Below the pieces are notes generated by a model. It did no database searches. It saw only the letters and a program-made list of their open reading frames with translations, and had not been told where the DNA came from. A stretch of DNA of 64,000 nt. Source: Methylotenera sp. (GTDB lineage: Bacteria > Pseudomonadota > Gammaproteobacteria > Burkholderiales > Methylophilaceae). Within the stretch, counting starts at the first letter, position 1, and each line of letters opens with the position of its first letter. The DNA is taken from positions 24,658 to 88,657 of the forward strand of contig SXLB01000073.1 of the NCBI GenBank assembly GCA_005777825.1, given 5' to 3'. The position numbers and the translations under genes were made by a program. Below, piece by piece: positions 42,846 to 52,492 of the stretch.

Positions 42846-42946
42846 CACATTAATTAGCTCGCTAAGGTGGGCTGTTTTTTATAGTTTAACTGCGTTACAA
42901 ATTAGAAATTAAGCCTAAAAAGGCTGGCAATGAATGGGAGTAGGGT

Positions 42947-43240
42947 ATGACCTTAACAAAAGCTGAACTTGCGGATTTGCTTTACGAGCAAGTTGGTTTA
43001 AATAAGCGTGAAGCAAAAGACATGGTTGAGGCCTTTTTTGAAGAAGTGCGTATCGCTTTGGAAGCGGGCGACAGCGTTAAATTATCCGGTTTTGGTAATT
43101 TTGAGCTGCGTAAAAAATCAGAGCGCCCCGGGCGCAATCCAAAAACAGGCGAAGAGATTCCTATTTCCGCACGCCGTGTGGTGACCTTCCACGCTAGCCA
43201 AAAACTAAAAGCCAAGGTAGAGGCCAACTACCAGAATTAA
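42947..43240 (+). CDS. ihfA: Integration host factor alpha subunit
   Basis: [60 protein letters not shown]. Confidence 0.95.
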   Translation: MTLTKAELADLLYEQVGLNKREAKDMVEAFFEEVRIALEAGDSVKLSGFGNFELRKKSERPGRNPKTGEEIPISARRVVTFHASQKLKAKVEANYQN

Positions 43241-43308
43241 AAATCGGCCTCTATATTGAGGCTGGATTAATGGATTATCCATTTACCTGTTAAGTGAGAA
43301 GATGCAGC

Positions 43309-43728
43309 ATGAGTGAGCCAGTGCCAAAATTGCAGTTGCCGCCTATCCCCGCCAAGCGCTACTTTACCATCGGTGAAGTCAGTGAGCTTTGTGGTGTTAA
43401 GCCGCACGTACTGCGTTATTGGGAACAAGAGTTTACTCAACTTAAACCGGTCAAACGTCGCGGCAATCGCCGCTATTATCAGCACCACGAAGTATTGTTA
43501 ATTCGTCGCATACGCGAGTTGTTGTATGAGCAAGGCTTCACCATAAGCGGTGCGCGTAATCGCTTAGAGGGTGCTGAGACAGACAGCAGTAAATCTCAAG
43601 CAAATCAAGTTGGGGCTCAGTTAGAGTTGGTAGCCAGCGCCGATGACGGCGTACCAAGCTACAATTTTGCGCATGCGAAATCAGAGTTGCAAGCTATCAT
43701 CCAGTTGTTGCGTACCCAATTAAATTAA
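43309..43728 (+). CDS. MerR-family transcriptional regulator
   Basis: RYFTIGEVSELCGVKPHVLRYWEQEFTQLKPVKRRGNRRYYQHHEVLLIRRIRELLYEQGFTI; start 43309. Confidence 0.93.
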   Translation: MSEPVPKLQLPPIPAKRYFTIGEVSELCGVKPHVLRYWEQEFTQLKPVKRRGNRRYYQHHEVLLIRRIRELLYEQGFTISGARNRLEGAETDSSKSQANQVGAQLELVASADDGVPSYNFAHAKSELQAIIQLLRTQLN

Positions 43729-43809
43729 GCTTATTTCCCTTGCTGTTTTAATGCGCTACGGCTTTTGCGTTATAATGGCGCCCTGTTGTGGCATGCCATG
43801 ACATCGGTT

Positions 43810-43886
43810 CGGGGCATAGCGCAGCCTGGTAGCGTACTAGTCTGGGGGACTAGGGGTCGCAAGTTCGAATCTTGCTGTCCCGACCA
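43810..43886 (+). tRNA. tRNA-Pro (anticodon GGG)
   Basis: CGGGGCA...TGTCCCG acceptor, anticodon arm CTAGT-CTGGGGG-ACTAG, T arm GCAAG-TTCGAAT-CTTGC, CCA end; TATAAT upstream. Confidence 0.95.
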
Positions 43887-43895
43887 ATTTAAATC

Positions 43896-43931
43896 ATGGC
43901 TTACAGTCAACATGCTGTAAGCCATTTTTTA
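43896..43931 (+). terminator. Terminator after tRNA-Pro
   Basis: ATGGCTTACAG TCAACATG CTGTAAGCCAT TTTTT. Confidence 0.8.
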
Positions 43932-44042
43932 TGCACGCGTGCTGGCTATTAGGATCACTTTTGTCGCTTGGGTTATGAGTCGGAAGTCGCTACAATAACA
44001 AGCTAATTAATCCTAACTAGCCTCGCTGCCAACCCCTCAAAC

Positions 44043-45149
44043 ATGTCGCGTCCCACCACAGTCCAAATACGCTTAGATGCTTTTAGGCACAATTACCGGC
44101 TGGCTAAAACTTTATGGCCTGGTAAAGCCATGGCGGTGATCAAAGCCAATGCCTACGGTCACGGTGCCGTGCATTGTGCCCGTGCATTAAGCCAAGAAGC
44201 TGACGGCTTTGCCGTGTCTAGTTTAGAGGAGGCCATGCAACTTAGGGATGCAGGAGTGAGGCAACCCATATTGTTATTAGAAGGATTTTTTGCTGAAGCC
44301 GAGTTGAAATGCATAGCCGAGCAAGACTTGTGGCTAGTCCTGCATGCGCAATGGCAAGTGGATGCATTGCTCGCTGCTAGCCTACCTTGTGCACTGCAAG
44401 TTTGGCTAAAGATGGACAGCGGCATGCACCGTTTAGGCTTGTCGCCTAAGGATTACCAATTCGCTTACCAGCAACTAAGCGGGCATAAAAATGTGGCTAG
44501 CATAGTGCCGATGACGCACTTAGCCAATGCCGACAATCTTGATTCTGATCACAGCAATCAGCAAGCCGCGCTTTTTCAGCGCACCTTGGCTAATTTAGCG
44601 CCATGCCATGCTAGCAGCTTAGCCAATTCTGCCGCCTTGTTGGCCTGGCCTCAATTACAGCCAATTCTTCATAACCATGAGCATTGGTCTAGGCCTGGCA
44701 TTATGTTGTATGGCGCCCATCCCAACATAGCCTCTAGCCAAGCCTCTGTTTTAGAACCGGTGATGCAGTTTAGCTCACGCATCATCGCATTGCGGCATTT
44801 AGAAAAAGGCGATGCCATCGGCTACGGCAGCTTATATCAGGCTGAGCAAGCCATGCGCGTGGGGGTGGTGGCCTGCGGTTACGCGGACGGCTACCCAAGA
44901 TCAGCTAAGACTGGAACCCCAATAGCCGTGGACGGTCATATAACGCGATTGTTAGGACGCGTTTCCATGGACATGCTTTATGTTGATTTAACTGCTATTC
45001 CATCAGCCGGCATCCATAGTCATGTTGAGTTATGGGGTAAGCAAGTATCGGCCAACACGGTGGCGCAAAGTGCCGGCACCATAGCCTATGAGCTTTTTTG
45101 CAACGTTAAGCGTGCCCATTTTGATTATTTTGATCCAGCCAATATTTAA
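44043..45149 (+). CDS. alr: Alanine racemase
   Basis: AVIKANAYGHGAVHCAR (PLP-lysine motif); WLKMDSGMHRLG; RPGIMLYGAHP. Confidence 0.96.
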   Translation: MSRPTTVQIRLDAFRHNYRLAKTLWPGKAMAVIKANAYGHGAVHCARALSQEADGFAVSSLEEAMQLRDAGVRQPILLLEGFFAEAELKCIAEQDLWLVLHAQWQVDALLAASLPCALQVWLKMDSGMHRLGLSPKDYQFAYQQLSGHKNVASIVPMTHLANADNLDSDHSNQQAALFQRTLANLAPCHASSLANSAALLAWPQLQPILHNHEHWSRPGIMLYGAHPNIASSQASVLEPVMQFSSRIIALRHLEKGDAIGYGSLYQAEQAMRVGVVACGYADGYPRSAKTGTPIAVDGHITRLLGRVSMDMLYVDLTAIPSAGIHSHVELWGKQVSANTVAQSAGTIAYELFCNVKRAHFDYFDPANI

Positions 45150-45172
45150 TTTCTTTTACTCTAAGGTTAGCT

Positions 45173-45547
45173 ATGCACGTTATTCAAACTCCTAACGCAC
45201 CGGCCGCAATCGGCCCATACTCACAAGCCATGGTGGTCGGTGATTTATTGTTCACTTCTGGGCAAATTGCCCTCAGGCCTGATGGCAGCTTGAACGATGG
45301 CGACATCGTGGCGCAGACTCAGCAAGTGCTTGGGAATTTAAAAGCCGTCATTGAAGCGGCGGGTGCCGACCTGTCTAAAGTAGTGAAAACCACCGTATTT
45401 TTAAAAAATTTAGACGATTTCGTTGCCATGAACACCATCTACGGTGAGGCCTTTGCGGGACACACACCGGCTCGCTCAACCGTGCAAGTGGCTAAATTGC
45501 CACGTGACGTGTTAGTGGAAATTGAAGCCATCGTCTCCTTGCGTTAA
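45173..45547 (+). CDS. ridA: RidA family enamine/imine deaminase
   Basis: IQTPNAPAAIGPYSQAMVVGDLLFTSGQIAL; FAGHTPARSTVQVAKLPRDVLVEIEAIV. Confidence 0.93.
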   Translation: MHVIQTPNAPAAIGPYSQAMVVGDLLFTSGQIALRPDGSLNDGDIVAQTQQVLGNLKAVIEAAGADLSKVVKTTVFLKNLDDFVAMNTIYGEAFAGHTPARSTVQVAKLPRDVLVEIEAIVSLR

Positions 45548-45594
45548 CGCATTAAGGTCTTAGGCCTTTAACTTATTATTCATTAAGGAAACAC

Positions 45595-46677
45595 ATGGCA
45601 TTGGATTTATTTAGCCCGGTTAATTTAGGCGCGATAGCGCTAAAAAATCGCATGGTGATGGCACCATTAACCCGGAATAGGGCAGCCGAGGGCGGTTTGC
45701 CTCAAGCCATGAACGTCACCTATTACGAGCAACGCGCCAGCGCCGGTTTGATTATTAGCGAGGCGACGCCTATCACTTTAATGGCGCACGGCTACCCAGC
45801 ATTGCCAGGTATTTATACCGATGCGCAGGTGGTGGCTTGGCGTAAGGTGTGCGATGCCGTGCATGCTAAGGGCGGTAAGATGGTCATGCAGCTTTGGCAT
45901 GTGGGTCGTATATCGCACCCCAGTTTGTTGCCAAATAACGCCACGCCTGTTGCGCCTTCAGCCATTAAGCCAGCCGGCAAGGCGTTCACCTATCAAGGCT
46001 TGGTTGATTACGTCACGCCTCGTGCAATGCAAGCCAATGAATTGCCAGCAATAGTTAATGATTATGTGCACGCGACCAAAAATGCTTTAGCTGCAGGCTT
46101 TGACGGCGTGGAGATTCATGCCGCCAATGGCTATTTATTAGACCAATTTCTGCGTGATGGTAGCAATCAGCGCACCGATAACTACGGTGGTAGTTTTGAA
46201 AACCGCAGTCGCTTGTTATTAGAAGTAACGGCCGCCGTAGTCGCTGTGGCGGGTACCGATCGAGTCGGTTTGCGTCTCTCCCCGGTGAATCCTTTTAACG
46301 ACATGAAAGACAGCCATCCTCAAGCGCTGTTTAACTACGTAGTCGATGCCCTTAACCCGTTTAAGTTAGCTTACCTGCATGTGGTGGAAGGCGGCATACA
46401 CGGTGGTGGGGTAGCCGATCCGTTTGACTTCGCTGCCTTGCGTCAACGTTGTACCAGCCCCTACATGGCTAATTTGTCTTACGACAAGGCGCGGGGTAAT
46501 GCCGCCATCGCCAGTGGCCATGCCGATGCCGTGGCCTATGGTGTGCCGTTTATTGCCAACCCGGATTTGGTTGAGCGCTTCAAGCAAGATGCGCCGCTTA
46601 ATCAGGCAGATGCAAAAAGCTTTTACGGCGGCACTGAAAAGGGTTACACCGATTACCCATTTTTGTCGGTTTCTTAG
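45595..46677 (+). CDS. Old yellow enzyme family alkene reductase (NemA-like)
   Basis: KNRMVMAPLTRNRA; MQLWHVGRISHP; GFDGVEIHAANGYLLDQFLRDGSNQRTDNYGGS. Confidence 0.92.
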   Translation: MALDLFSPVNLGAIALKNRMVMAPLTRNRAAEGGLPQAMNVTYYEQRASAGLIISEATPITLMAHGYPALPGIYTDAQVVAWRKVCDAVHAKGGKMVMQLWHVGRISHPSLLPNNATPVAPSAIKPAGKAFTYQGLVDYVTPRAMQANELPAIVNDYVHATKNALAAGFDGVEIHAANGYLLDQFLRDGSNQRTDNYGGSFENRSRLLLEVTAAVVAVAGTDRVGLRLSPVNPFNDMKDSHPQALFNYVVDALNPFKLAYLHVVEGGIHGGGVADPFDFAALRQRCTSPYMANLSYDKARGNAAIASGHADAVAYGVPFIANPDLVERFKQDAPLNQADAKSFYGGTEKGYTDYPFLSVS

Positions 46678-46687
46678 GCCTTGAATC

Positions 46688-47287
46688 ATGGATAAACCGG
46701 CCATTACCCAAGTTGCCATTAATGAGATCCTAGCTAAGCGCTGGAGTGGGAGGGCTTATGATGCGCAGCAGGATTTAAGTCCTGAGCAGATCAAGGCCTT
46801 ACTGGAAGCCGCGCGCTGGGCACCGTCCTGTTTTGGCGATCAGCCGTGGCGTTTTATTGTTTGGCAGAAATCAAGCAACCTGGATGCCTGGCAATCGGCT
46901 TTTGATTGCTTGTCGGAAGGCAATCAGGGCTGGGTTAAAAACGCACCGGTCTTAATGCTGCTCTGTGCGAACAGTTTGTTTAATCACAATCAACAGCCCA
47001 ACCGTTGGTCCCAGTACGATTGCGGTGCGGCGGCAGAAAACCTTTGTTTGCAAGCCACTAGCATGGGCTTAAGTGCCCATCAGTTGGGTGGATTTAACGT
47101 CGATTTGGCACGTAAAACATTCCAGGTACCCGAGCAATTTAGTTTAATGGCCATTATCAGTGTCGGTTACCCAGGCGATTTATCTAAACTTAGCGCGGAA
47201 GCCTTGGCCCGTGAACAAGCCGCGCGATCTCGTCGGCCATTAAGTGAATTGGTTTACGCCAACACCTGGGGCGCAGGCATAGAGTAG
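46688..47287 (+). CDS. Nitroreductase family protein
   Basis: KRWSGRAYD; ALLEAARWAPSCFGDQPWRFIV; WSQYDCGAAAENLCLQATSMGLSAHQLGGF. Confidence 0.9.
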   Translation: MDKPAITQVAINEILAKRWSGRAYDAQQDLSPEQIKALLEAARWAPSCFGDQPWRFIVWQKSSNLDAWQSAFDCLSEGNQGWVKNAPVLMLLCANSLFNHNQQPNRWSQYDCGAAAENLCLQATSMGLSAHQLGGFNVDLARKTFQVPEQFSLMAIISVGYPGDLSKLSAEALAREQAARSRRPLSELVYANTWGAGIE

Positions 47288-47404
47288 CGTTTGCATGATG
47301 CCGTCGTGTTGACGGCTTATGCTTAACTATTGGCGCCAGGTCTGATAAACTCTCGTTCGCAAATAAAAATTAGCAAGTTAACCCATTAAATTTAGGATTT
47401 CGTC

Positions 47405-47776
47405 ATGGCCGTTGTTGCATTAACTAAAGCAAATTTCAAAGAGACCATAGAAAAAAACAATTTTGTTATTGTTGATTTCTGGGCACCTTGGTGTGATCCT
47501 TGTCTGGCATTTACGCCTACTTTTGAAGCGGCCGCTGCAGCCAATCCTGACATCGTGTTTGGTATGGTTAATACCGAAGCCGATCCTGAAATCGGTGAGT
47601 ATTTCCAAGTGAACCAAATCCCAGGTATTTTAGTAATACGCGAGCAAGCAGGCATCCATGCTCAGGTAGGTGAAATTGGTGCGCCGGCGTTTGCAGAAAT
47701 TATTAAGTGGGCGCGTGATTTTGATATGAACGGCGTGCGTTCCTACTATGCCGATGAGGCGAAAAAAACGAAGTAA
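47405..47776 (+). CDS. Thioredoxin-like protein with WCDPC active site
   Basis: NFVIVDFWAPWCDPCLAFTPTFEAAA thioredoxin fold; CDPC instead of CGPC. Confidence 0.88.
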   Translation: MAVVALTKANFKETIEKNNFVIVDFWAPWCDPCLAFTPTFEAAAAANPDIVFGMVNTEADPEIGEYFQVNQIPGILVIREQAGIHAQVGEIGAPAFAEIIKWARDFDMNGVRSYYADEAKKTK

Positions 47777-47796
47777 TACTTCGGCATTAATGAAAT

Positions 47797-47824
47797 AAAA
47801 AAGCGGCTTATGGCCGCTTTTTTA
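47797..47824. terminator. Bidirectional terminator between thioredoxin and nlpD genes
   Basis: AAAAAAGCGGC TTAT GGCCGCTTTTTT between convergent genes. Confidence 0.75.
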
Positions 47825-47842
47825 TTGGATTGTTTTATTGGT

Positions 47843-48754
47843 TTATTGCAAGGCAGCTAAGTACTTGAGTGGGTCGACCGATTTGCCTTGGCGGCGGATT
47901 TCAAAGTGCAATTTGACTATATTGCTGTCGGTACTGCCCATCTCGGCAATTTTTTGCCCTAAAGTGATTTGTTGACCTTCTTTGACCAAGATTTGATTGT
48001 TGTGTGCATAAACCGACAGGTAATTGGGGTTGTGTTTAATGATGACTAATTTACCGTAGCCGCGTAAATCCGAGCCACTGTAGATCACGCGGCCTGGGGC
48101 GGCGGCATTCACTGGTTGACCAAGCGTGCCGGCTATGTCCACGCCTTTGTTGCTGGATTCATTAAAATTCGCCACCACCTTACCTTTGGTTGGCCATGAC
48201 CACTCCATGTTTTCAGATGGGTCGGCCAAGGCTTTGCTGTCGGTTTTGACCTCTGCTGGCTGGCTGGCTTGGCTGGGTTTGCTTGTTTGGACTTTGTTTA
48301 AGGCTTCGTCGCTGTATGGCTCACGCACACCTTTGGGCTCAGTGATGTTGATGCTAGTAAGTCCAGCGTCGGATTTGATGGGGTTAATTTCCACTGCGCT
48401 GTTGTCGGTGCTCAGGAGCTTGTCTTTGCCTGCATTTAATTTCAGCACCTGACCGACTTTGATGTTGTATGGGGCGCTGATGTTGTTGGCTTGCGCGATG
48501 TCTTTGTAATAATAGCCAAACTCCAGGCCTATGCTGTAAAGGTTATCGCCTTTTTTGACGGTATAGGTGTCGGGGCGCCAATCGCCGGCTTTGTATAGTG
48601 GGCGGACTGGTATGCTTTGTTTTTTAATGTTGCTGGGCTCGCTCTTGCCGGCATTGGCTGGCAAGCGGTCTATGACAGGGGCAGGCGGGCTGGTGCTGCA
48701 AGCCGCTAGATTGAGTATGAAGCCTAAGCCAAGTAATGCTAGGGAATGACGCAT
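47843..48754 (-). CDS. nlpD: NlpD-type lipoprotein: LysM + M23 (LytM) peptidase-like domain
   Basis: Lipobox LNLAACS; LysM YTVKKGDNLYSIGLEFG; WSWPTKGKVVANFNESSNKGVDIAG M23-like domain. Confidence 0.92.
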   Translation of the reverse strand: MRHSLALLGLGFILNLAACSTSPPAPVIDRLPANAGKSEPSNIKKQSIPVRPLYKAGDWRPDTYTVKKGDNLYSIGLEFGYYYKDIAQANNISAPYNIKVGQVLKLNAGKDKLLSTDNSAVEINPIKSDAGLTSINITEPKGVREPYSDEALNKVQTSKPSQASQPAEVKTDSKALADPSENMEWSWPTKGKVVANFNESSNKGVDIAGTLGQPVNAAAPGRVIYSGSDLRGYGKLVIIKHNPNYLSVYAHNNQILVKEGQQITLGQKIAEMGSTDSNIVKLHFEIRRQGKSVDPLKYLAALQ

Positions 48755-48756
48755 CG

Positions 48757-49428
48757 TTATTGAGTGCCACCAAGTAAAGGGACGAATTTTACCGCTTCCA
48801 ATTTGCTGGTGCGGTAATCTTCTTCGCTTAGTCGTTCCACCAAATGCAAGATTTGCTCCTCCGTGCCTACTGGGATGACTAAGCGTCCACCGACCGCGAG
48901 TTGATCCAGCAAGTCTTGAGGAATGTGGCTAGCGGCGGCTGTTACGATAATGCCATCAAAGGGCGCCAGTTCTGCCAGTCCCATGTTGCCATCGGCATGG
49001 CCTAATTTTACATTGGTGCATTTAAGGTCGCGCAAATGCTCGCGGGATTTCATGACCAGTGGTCGTATGCGCTCTACCGAATACACTTCTTTGGCTAACT
49101 TGGATAAAACCGCAGTTTGGTAACCGCAACCGGTGCCTATTTCCAAGACTTTTTTTAAATTGGAACCGTTACGTAGGATTTCCGACATGCGGCCAACGAT
49201 GTAAGGTTGCGAGATGGTTTGCCCGTAACCTATGGGTAAAGACACGTCTTCGTAGGCGCGTATGGACAAGGCTTCGTCGACAAAGATATGCCGGGGAATA
49301 GCGCTAATAGCCGATAACACCACTTCATCGAGCACGCCCTGTTCGCGCAAGCGCACCAGCATGCGATCGCGCGTGCGCTGCGATGTCATGCCTATGCCGG
49401 TTTGGGTTGCGCTTCTTAGAATGGCCAC
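48757..49428 (-). CDS. pcm: Protein-L-isoaspartate O-methyltransferase
   Basis: ISAIPRHIFVDEAL..AYEDVSLPIGYGQTISQPYIVGRMSE..VLEIGTGCGYQTAVLSKL. Confidence 0.95.
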   Translation of the reverse strand: MAILRSATQTGIGMTSQRTRDRMLVRLREQGVLDEVVLSAISAIPRHIFVDEALSIRAYEDVSLPIGYGQTISQPYIVGRMSEILRNGSNLKKVLEIGTGCGYQTAVLSKLAKEVYSVERIRPLVMKSREHLRDLKCTNVKLGHADGNMGLAELAPFDGIIVTAAASHIPQDLLDQLAVGGRLVIPVGTEEQILHLVERLSEEDYRTSKLEAVKFVPLLGGTQ

Positions 49429-49443
49429 GTGCTTGTGCTCGCT

Positions 49444-50205
49444 TTATGCTTCATGATAGACGTTTAGCCAATCATTAATTTCAGTTAATTGTTGGTGGTT
49501 GGTGAGGTCGACCTGTATAGGCGAGATCGATACCTGCTTGTTGGCCACCGCATAAAAATCCGTACCTGGGCCGCCATCATTAGGCGCACCAGCCGCACCA
49601 ACCCAATAAACCGTTTCGTTACGAGGGGTTTTAAGCTGCACAACCGGCTCGGCTTTGTGGCGTTTACCTAGACGCGTGACCACGCGACCTTGCAGTTCGT
49701 GGTAAGGCATGTCCGGCACATTAACGTTCAGTAAAGTGGGGGAGGAGAAGCCGTGTTTTTGGTAGTGTTGAATTAATTCCACCGCCACTTTGGCGGCCGT
49801 TTCAAAATGGGTGGCGTTGTGCTGTGACATGGATAGGGCGATAGACGGTATGCCCAATAAATAGCCCTCCATGGCAGCGGCAACCGTGCCGGAGTAGATG
49901 GTGTCATCGCCCATGTTGGCACCGTCGTTAATGCCACTGATGACCATGTCTGGCATCTCATCCATGAGGCCAGTTAAGGCTATGTGCACGCAGTCGGTTG
50001 GCGTGCCATTGACATAAAAAAAACCGTTAGCGGCTTTTTTAACGCTCAATGGTCTGTCCAAGGTTAATGAGTTGCTCGCGCCACTTCTGTTGCGCTCTGG
50101 TGCGACCACGGTAATTTCTGCCAATTGTGCGATGTGTGCAGCCAACACGCTTAAGCCAGGGGCAAAATAGCCGTCGTCGTTTGAGAGTAAAATTTTCATA
50201 GGCAA
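49444..50205 (-). CDS. surE: 5'/3'-nucleotidase SurE
   Basis: [43 protein letters not shown]-type [28 protein letters not shown]. Confidence 0.96.
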   Translation of the reverse strand: MPMKILLSNDDGYFAPGLSVLAAHIAQLAEITVVAPERNRSGASNSLTLDRPLSVKKAANGFFYVNGTPTDCVHIALTGLMDEMPDMVISGINDGANMGDDTIYSGTVAAAMEGYLLGIPSIALSMSQHNATHFETAAKVAVELIQHYQKHGFSSPTLLNVNVPDMPYHELQGRVVTRLGKRHKAEPVVQLKTPRNETVYWVGAAGAPNDGGPGTDFYAVANKQVSISPIQVDLTNHQQLTEINDWLNVYHEA

Positions 50206-50272
50206 ATTATAGTAGAAGACAGCCGATTTAGTTGAGTGCAGGTTTAAAAAACCTAAAACTTATTGGCTGTTA

Positions 50273-50497
50273 CTACTGCTTTGTATCTGGCGGGCTGGGC
50301 GTAATGGCCGGGCTTAATTCGACCGGCTTTTCTGGCAACAAAGTAATATCGGCTGGGCTGAGTATTTTTATCTCGTCTGCACTAGCAGATGCCGAACCGC
50401 TTGATGTTTCAGTCGGTTTGGCACTGAATTGGGCTAGATTAAAATAAGCCCATATGGCCAAGTTGAGAATTAATAATAAAGCTATCCATTTTTTCAT
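50273..50497 (-). CDS. Small membrane-anchored hypothetical protein
   Basis: Overlaps coaX stop by 4 nt; MKKWIALLLILNLAIWAYFNLAQF TM anchor and Pro/Ser-rich tail. Confidence 0.6.
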   Translation of the reverse strand: MKKWIALLLILNLAIWAYFNLAQFSAKPTETSSGSASASADEIKILSPADITLLPEKPVELSPAITPSPPDTKQ

Positions 50498-51255
50498 TGC
50501 GATTCACTTTGCAGGTTACGGTCTATGAAATACAGGCCGTGTAAAACTAAATTATCCACGATGCTGCAGGGTGTTGTCACCGCTAAGCCGTTTTTTATTA
50601 AGGCTGCATCGCCGCCACTAATGATAATGTCGGGTGGTTTGTTGTCGTGTGCCGCTAAGGCTGCAGACATTTCCTTAATGGCACCTACGACGGCGTTTAA
50701 GGCGCCGAATTGCATGGCATCCTCTGTGCTACGGGCAAATTTTGTTTGCTCAGTGAGTTTGCTGCTAAAGCTTGTTTCCGGTAATTGCGCAGTGGCTTGC
50801 GTCAAACTCTGTTGCATCAAATGCAAGCCTGGCAGTATCCAGCCCCCCAGAAAATCAGCTTGCACGCCACGGACGGAGAGAGCGTCTATGGTAACGGCCG
50901 TGCCTGCGCACACCACCACGCAAGAGGTTTTTTGCATGCAATAAGCGGCCATCATGGCAGCGAAACGGTCGCTGCCTAATGCCTGCGCTACTTGATAGTG
51001 GTTGCGAAGGCCGGCCATGTCGGCTGGCGATTGCACTGTGTGCATGGGTGCTGGGCTACCGGCCAAGCGTTTGATTATACTGGCTTGATGCGCCGCACCT
51101 GCAACATTAGAGACGATAATGCGTTGGTATGCCGATGGGAAGGCTAGGTTGGCTAATTCGCTGTTTAAGCCGCTGCCGAAGTCGACGATTTCCCCTGCGC
51201 TGTTAAACACTGCCCATTTGGTTTTGCTGTTACCGTTGTCTATGCATAAAAGCAT
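50494..51255 (-). CDS. coaX: Type III pantothenate kinase
   Basis: LLCIDNGNSKTKWAVF; CVVVCAGTAVTIDAL; GGWILPGLHLMQQSL. Confidence 0.93.
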   Translation of the reverse strand: MLLCIDNGNSKTKWAVFNSAGEIVDFGSGLNSELANLAFPSAYQRIIVSNVAGAAHQASIIKRLAGSPAPMHTVQSPADMAGLRNHYQVAQALGSDRFAAMMAAYCMQKTSCVVVCAGTAVTIDALSVRGVQADFLGGWILPGLHLMQQSLTQATAQLPETSFSSKLTEQTKFARSTEDAMQFGALNAVVGAIKEMSAALAAHDNKPPDIIISGGDAALIKNGLAVTTPCSIVDNLVLHGLYFIDRNLQSESQ

Positions 51256-51376
51256 GCTAAGTCTAACCCCTGTTGGTTTGGCAAAAATGCCGCATAGTTA
51301 TGTGCGCAAAGTCTATACAATCTGACGCAATTTAATCTTAATGAACGGTAAAAAAATTCCAATTCTAGCACCATGA

Positions 51377-52375
51377 TTAGTCAGCTTTACGTAGGCTGAT
51401 TTCACCTGACGAGAAGCGTTGTTCGCCCAATGCGCTGTTCACCAACAAAATCCCGTCATCGGCCACGCCCACGACCGTGCCTACCGTCTCTCTGCCATCT
51501 GGATGCAGCATGCGCACGGCTTGCTGATGAAATGCATGGTGGCCCGTCCATTCATCACGCAAACTGGTGAAGCTTTGCTGTTCAAACTGGCTTAATACTT
51601 GCGCGAGGTGTTTGAGTAGGGTGCCAAGTAAAAGGTTGGGGTCTATGCTTTGTGAGGCAGCGCTGGCGATATCGGTCACCGCCTGGTCTATCTGCTGCTT
51701 TAGTTTGGATGGCAAATTCAAGTTTATGCCTATGCCTATCACGGCTGCGCTGGGGCCTTCCATGTCGCCTTGCAGTTCTATCAGTATGCCGGCTAATTTC
51801 TCTGGCACCCGTTGTGAGTTAAGAATTAATACGTCGTTTGGCCATTTAAGTTGAGCACGGCTGATGCCTAGGCTGTGTAGGGCGCGTATTAAGGCCAAGC
51901 CTACAGCTAAGCTTAAGCCAGATAGTGCCGATGCCCCACACTGAAACCGCCATAGCAATGAAAAAGTAAGGCTAGCACCTAAGCCGGCCTGCCAATTACG
52001 CCCGCGTCTGCCGCGGCCGTTGCTTTGCAAATTGGCGGCGACACAAGTGGCATGCGCTAAGCCTTCGTTGAGCTTTTTCATCATGTAGCTGTTGGTGGAG
52101 GCTAGGTGGTCGTGCACTTCCAATTTAAACCAAGCGCGTTGCTCGCCTATGGCCTGTGCGATGGATTGTTCGTTTAATAAGGTCAGCGCTTGCGGCAATT
52201 TATAGCCGCGGCCACGTACCGAATACAATTCCACCCCTAACTTTTCTGCCTCCTGCAAGGCATTCCAGACCGTGGCACGCGAGACTTTACATTGCTTGGC
52301 AATGGCCTCACCGGAATGGAATTTACCATCGGCGAGCAAACGTAAAATTGGAAAGGTTAGGGCGTTCATAGGCAA
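51377..52375 (-). CDS. birA: Bifunctional biotin-[acetyl-CoA-carboxylase] ligase / biotin operon repressor
   Basis: N-terminal HTH, then QSNGRGRRGRNWQA and LKWPNDVLI biotin ligase motifs. Confidence 0.95.
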   Translation of the reverse strand: MPMNALTFPILRLLADGKFHSGEAIAKQCKVSRATVWNALQEAEKLGVELYSVRGRGYKLPQALTLLNEQSIAQAIGEQRAWFKLEVHDHLASTNSYMMKKLNEGLAHATCVAANLQSNGRGRRGRNWQAGLGASLTFSLLWRFQCGASALSGLSLAVGLALIRALHSLGISRAQLKWPNDVLILNSQRVPEKLAGILIELQGDMEGPSAAVIGIGINLNLPSKLKQQIDQAVTDIASAASQSIDPNLLLGTLLKHLAQVLSQFEQQSFTSLRDEWTGHHAFHQQAVRMLHPDGRETVGTVVGVADDGILLVNSALGEQRFSSGEISLRKAD

Positions 52376-52492
52376 ACGCAGTTTATCACAGCCGCAACAG
52401 CCATGGCATGGCCTGCGGCTAATTGGCCTAGAGGCCAGATATTTGCCGACTATGGTGTAAAATAAGCGACATTATTTTTAATTAAGTCCATC

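Noticed and set aside
50232-50447. Plus-strand 71-aa ORF opposite the small coaX-linked gene
   Set aside because: The minus-strand ORF has a TM anchor and a 4-nt overlap with coaX; the plus ORF is its antisense.
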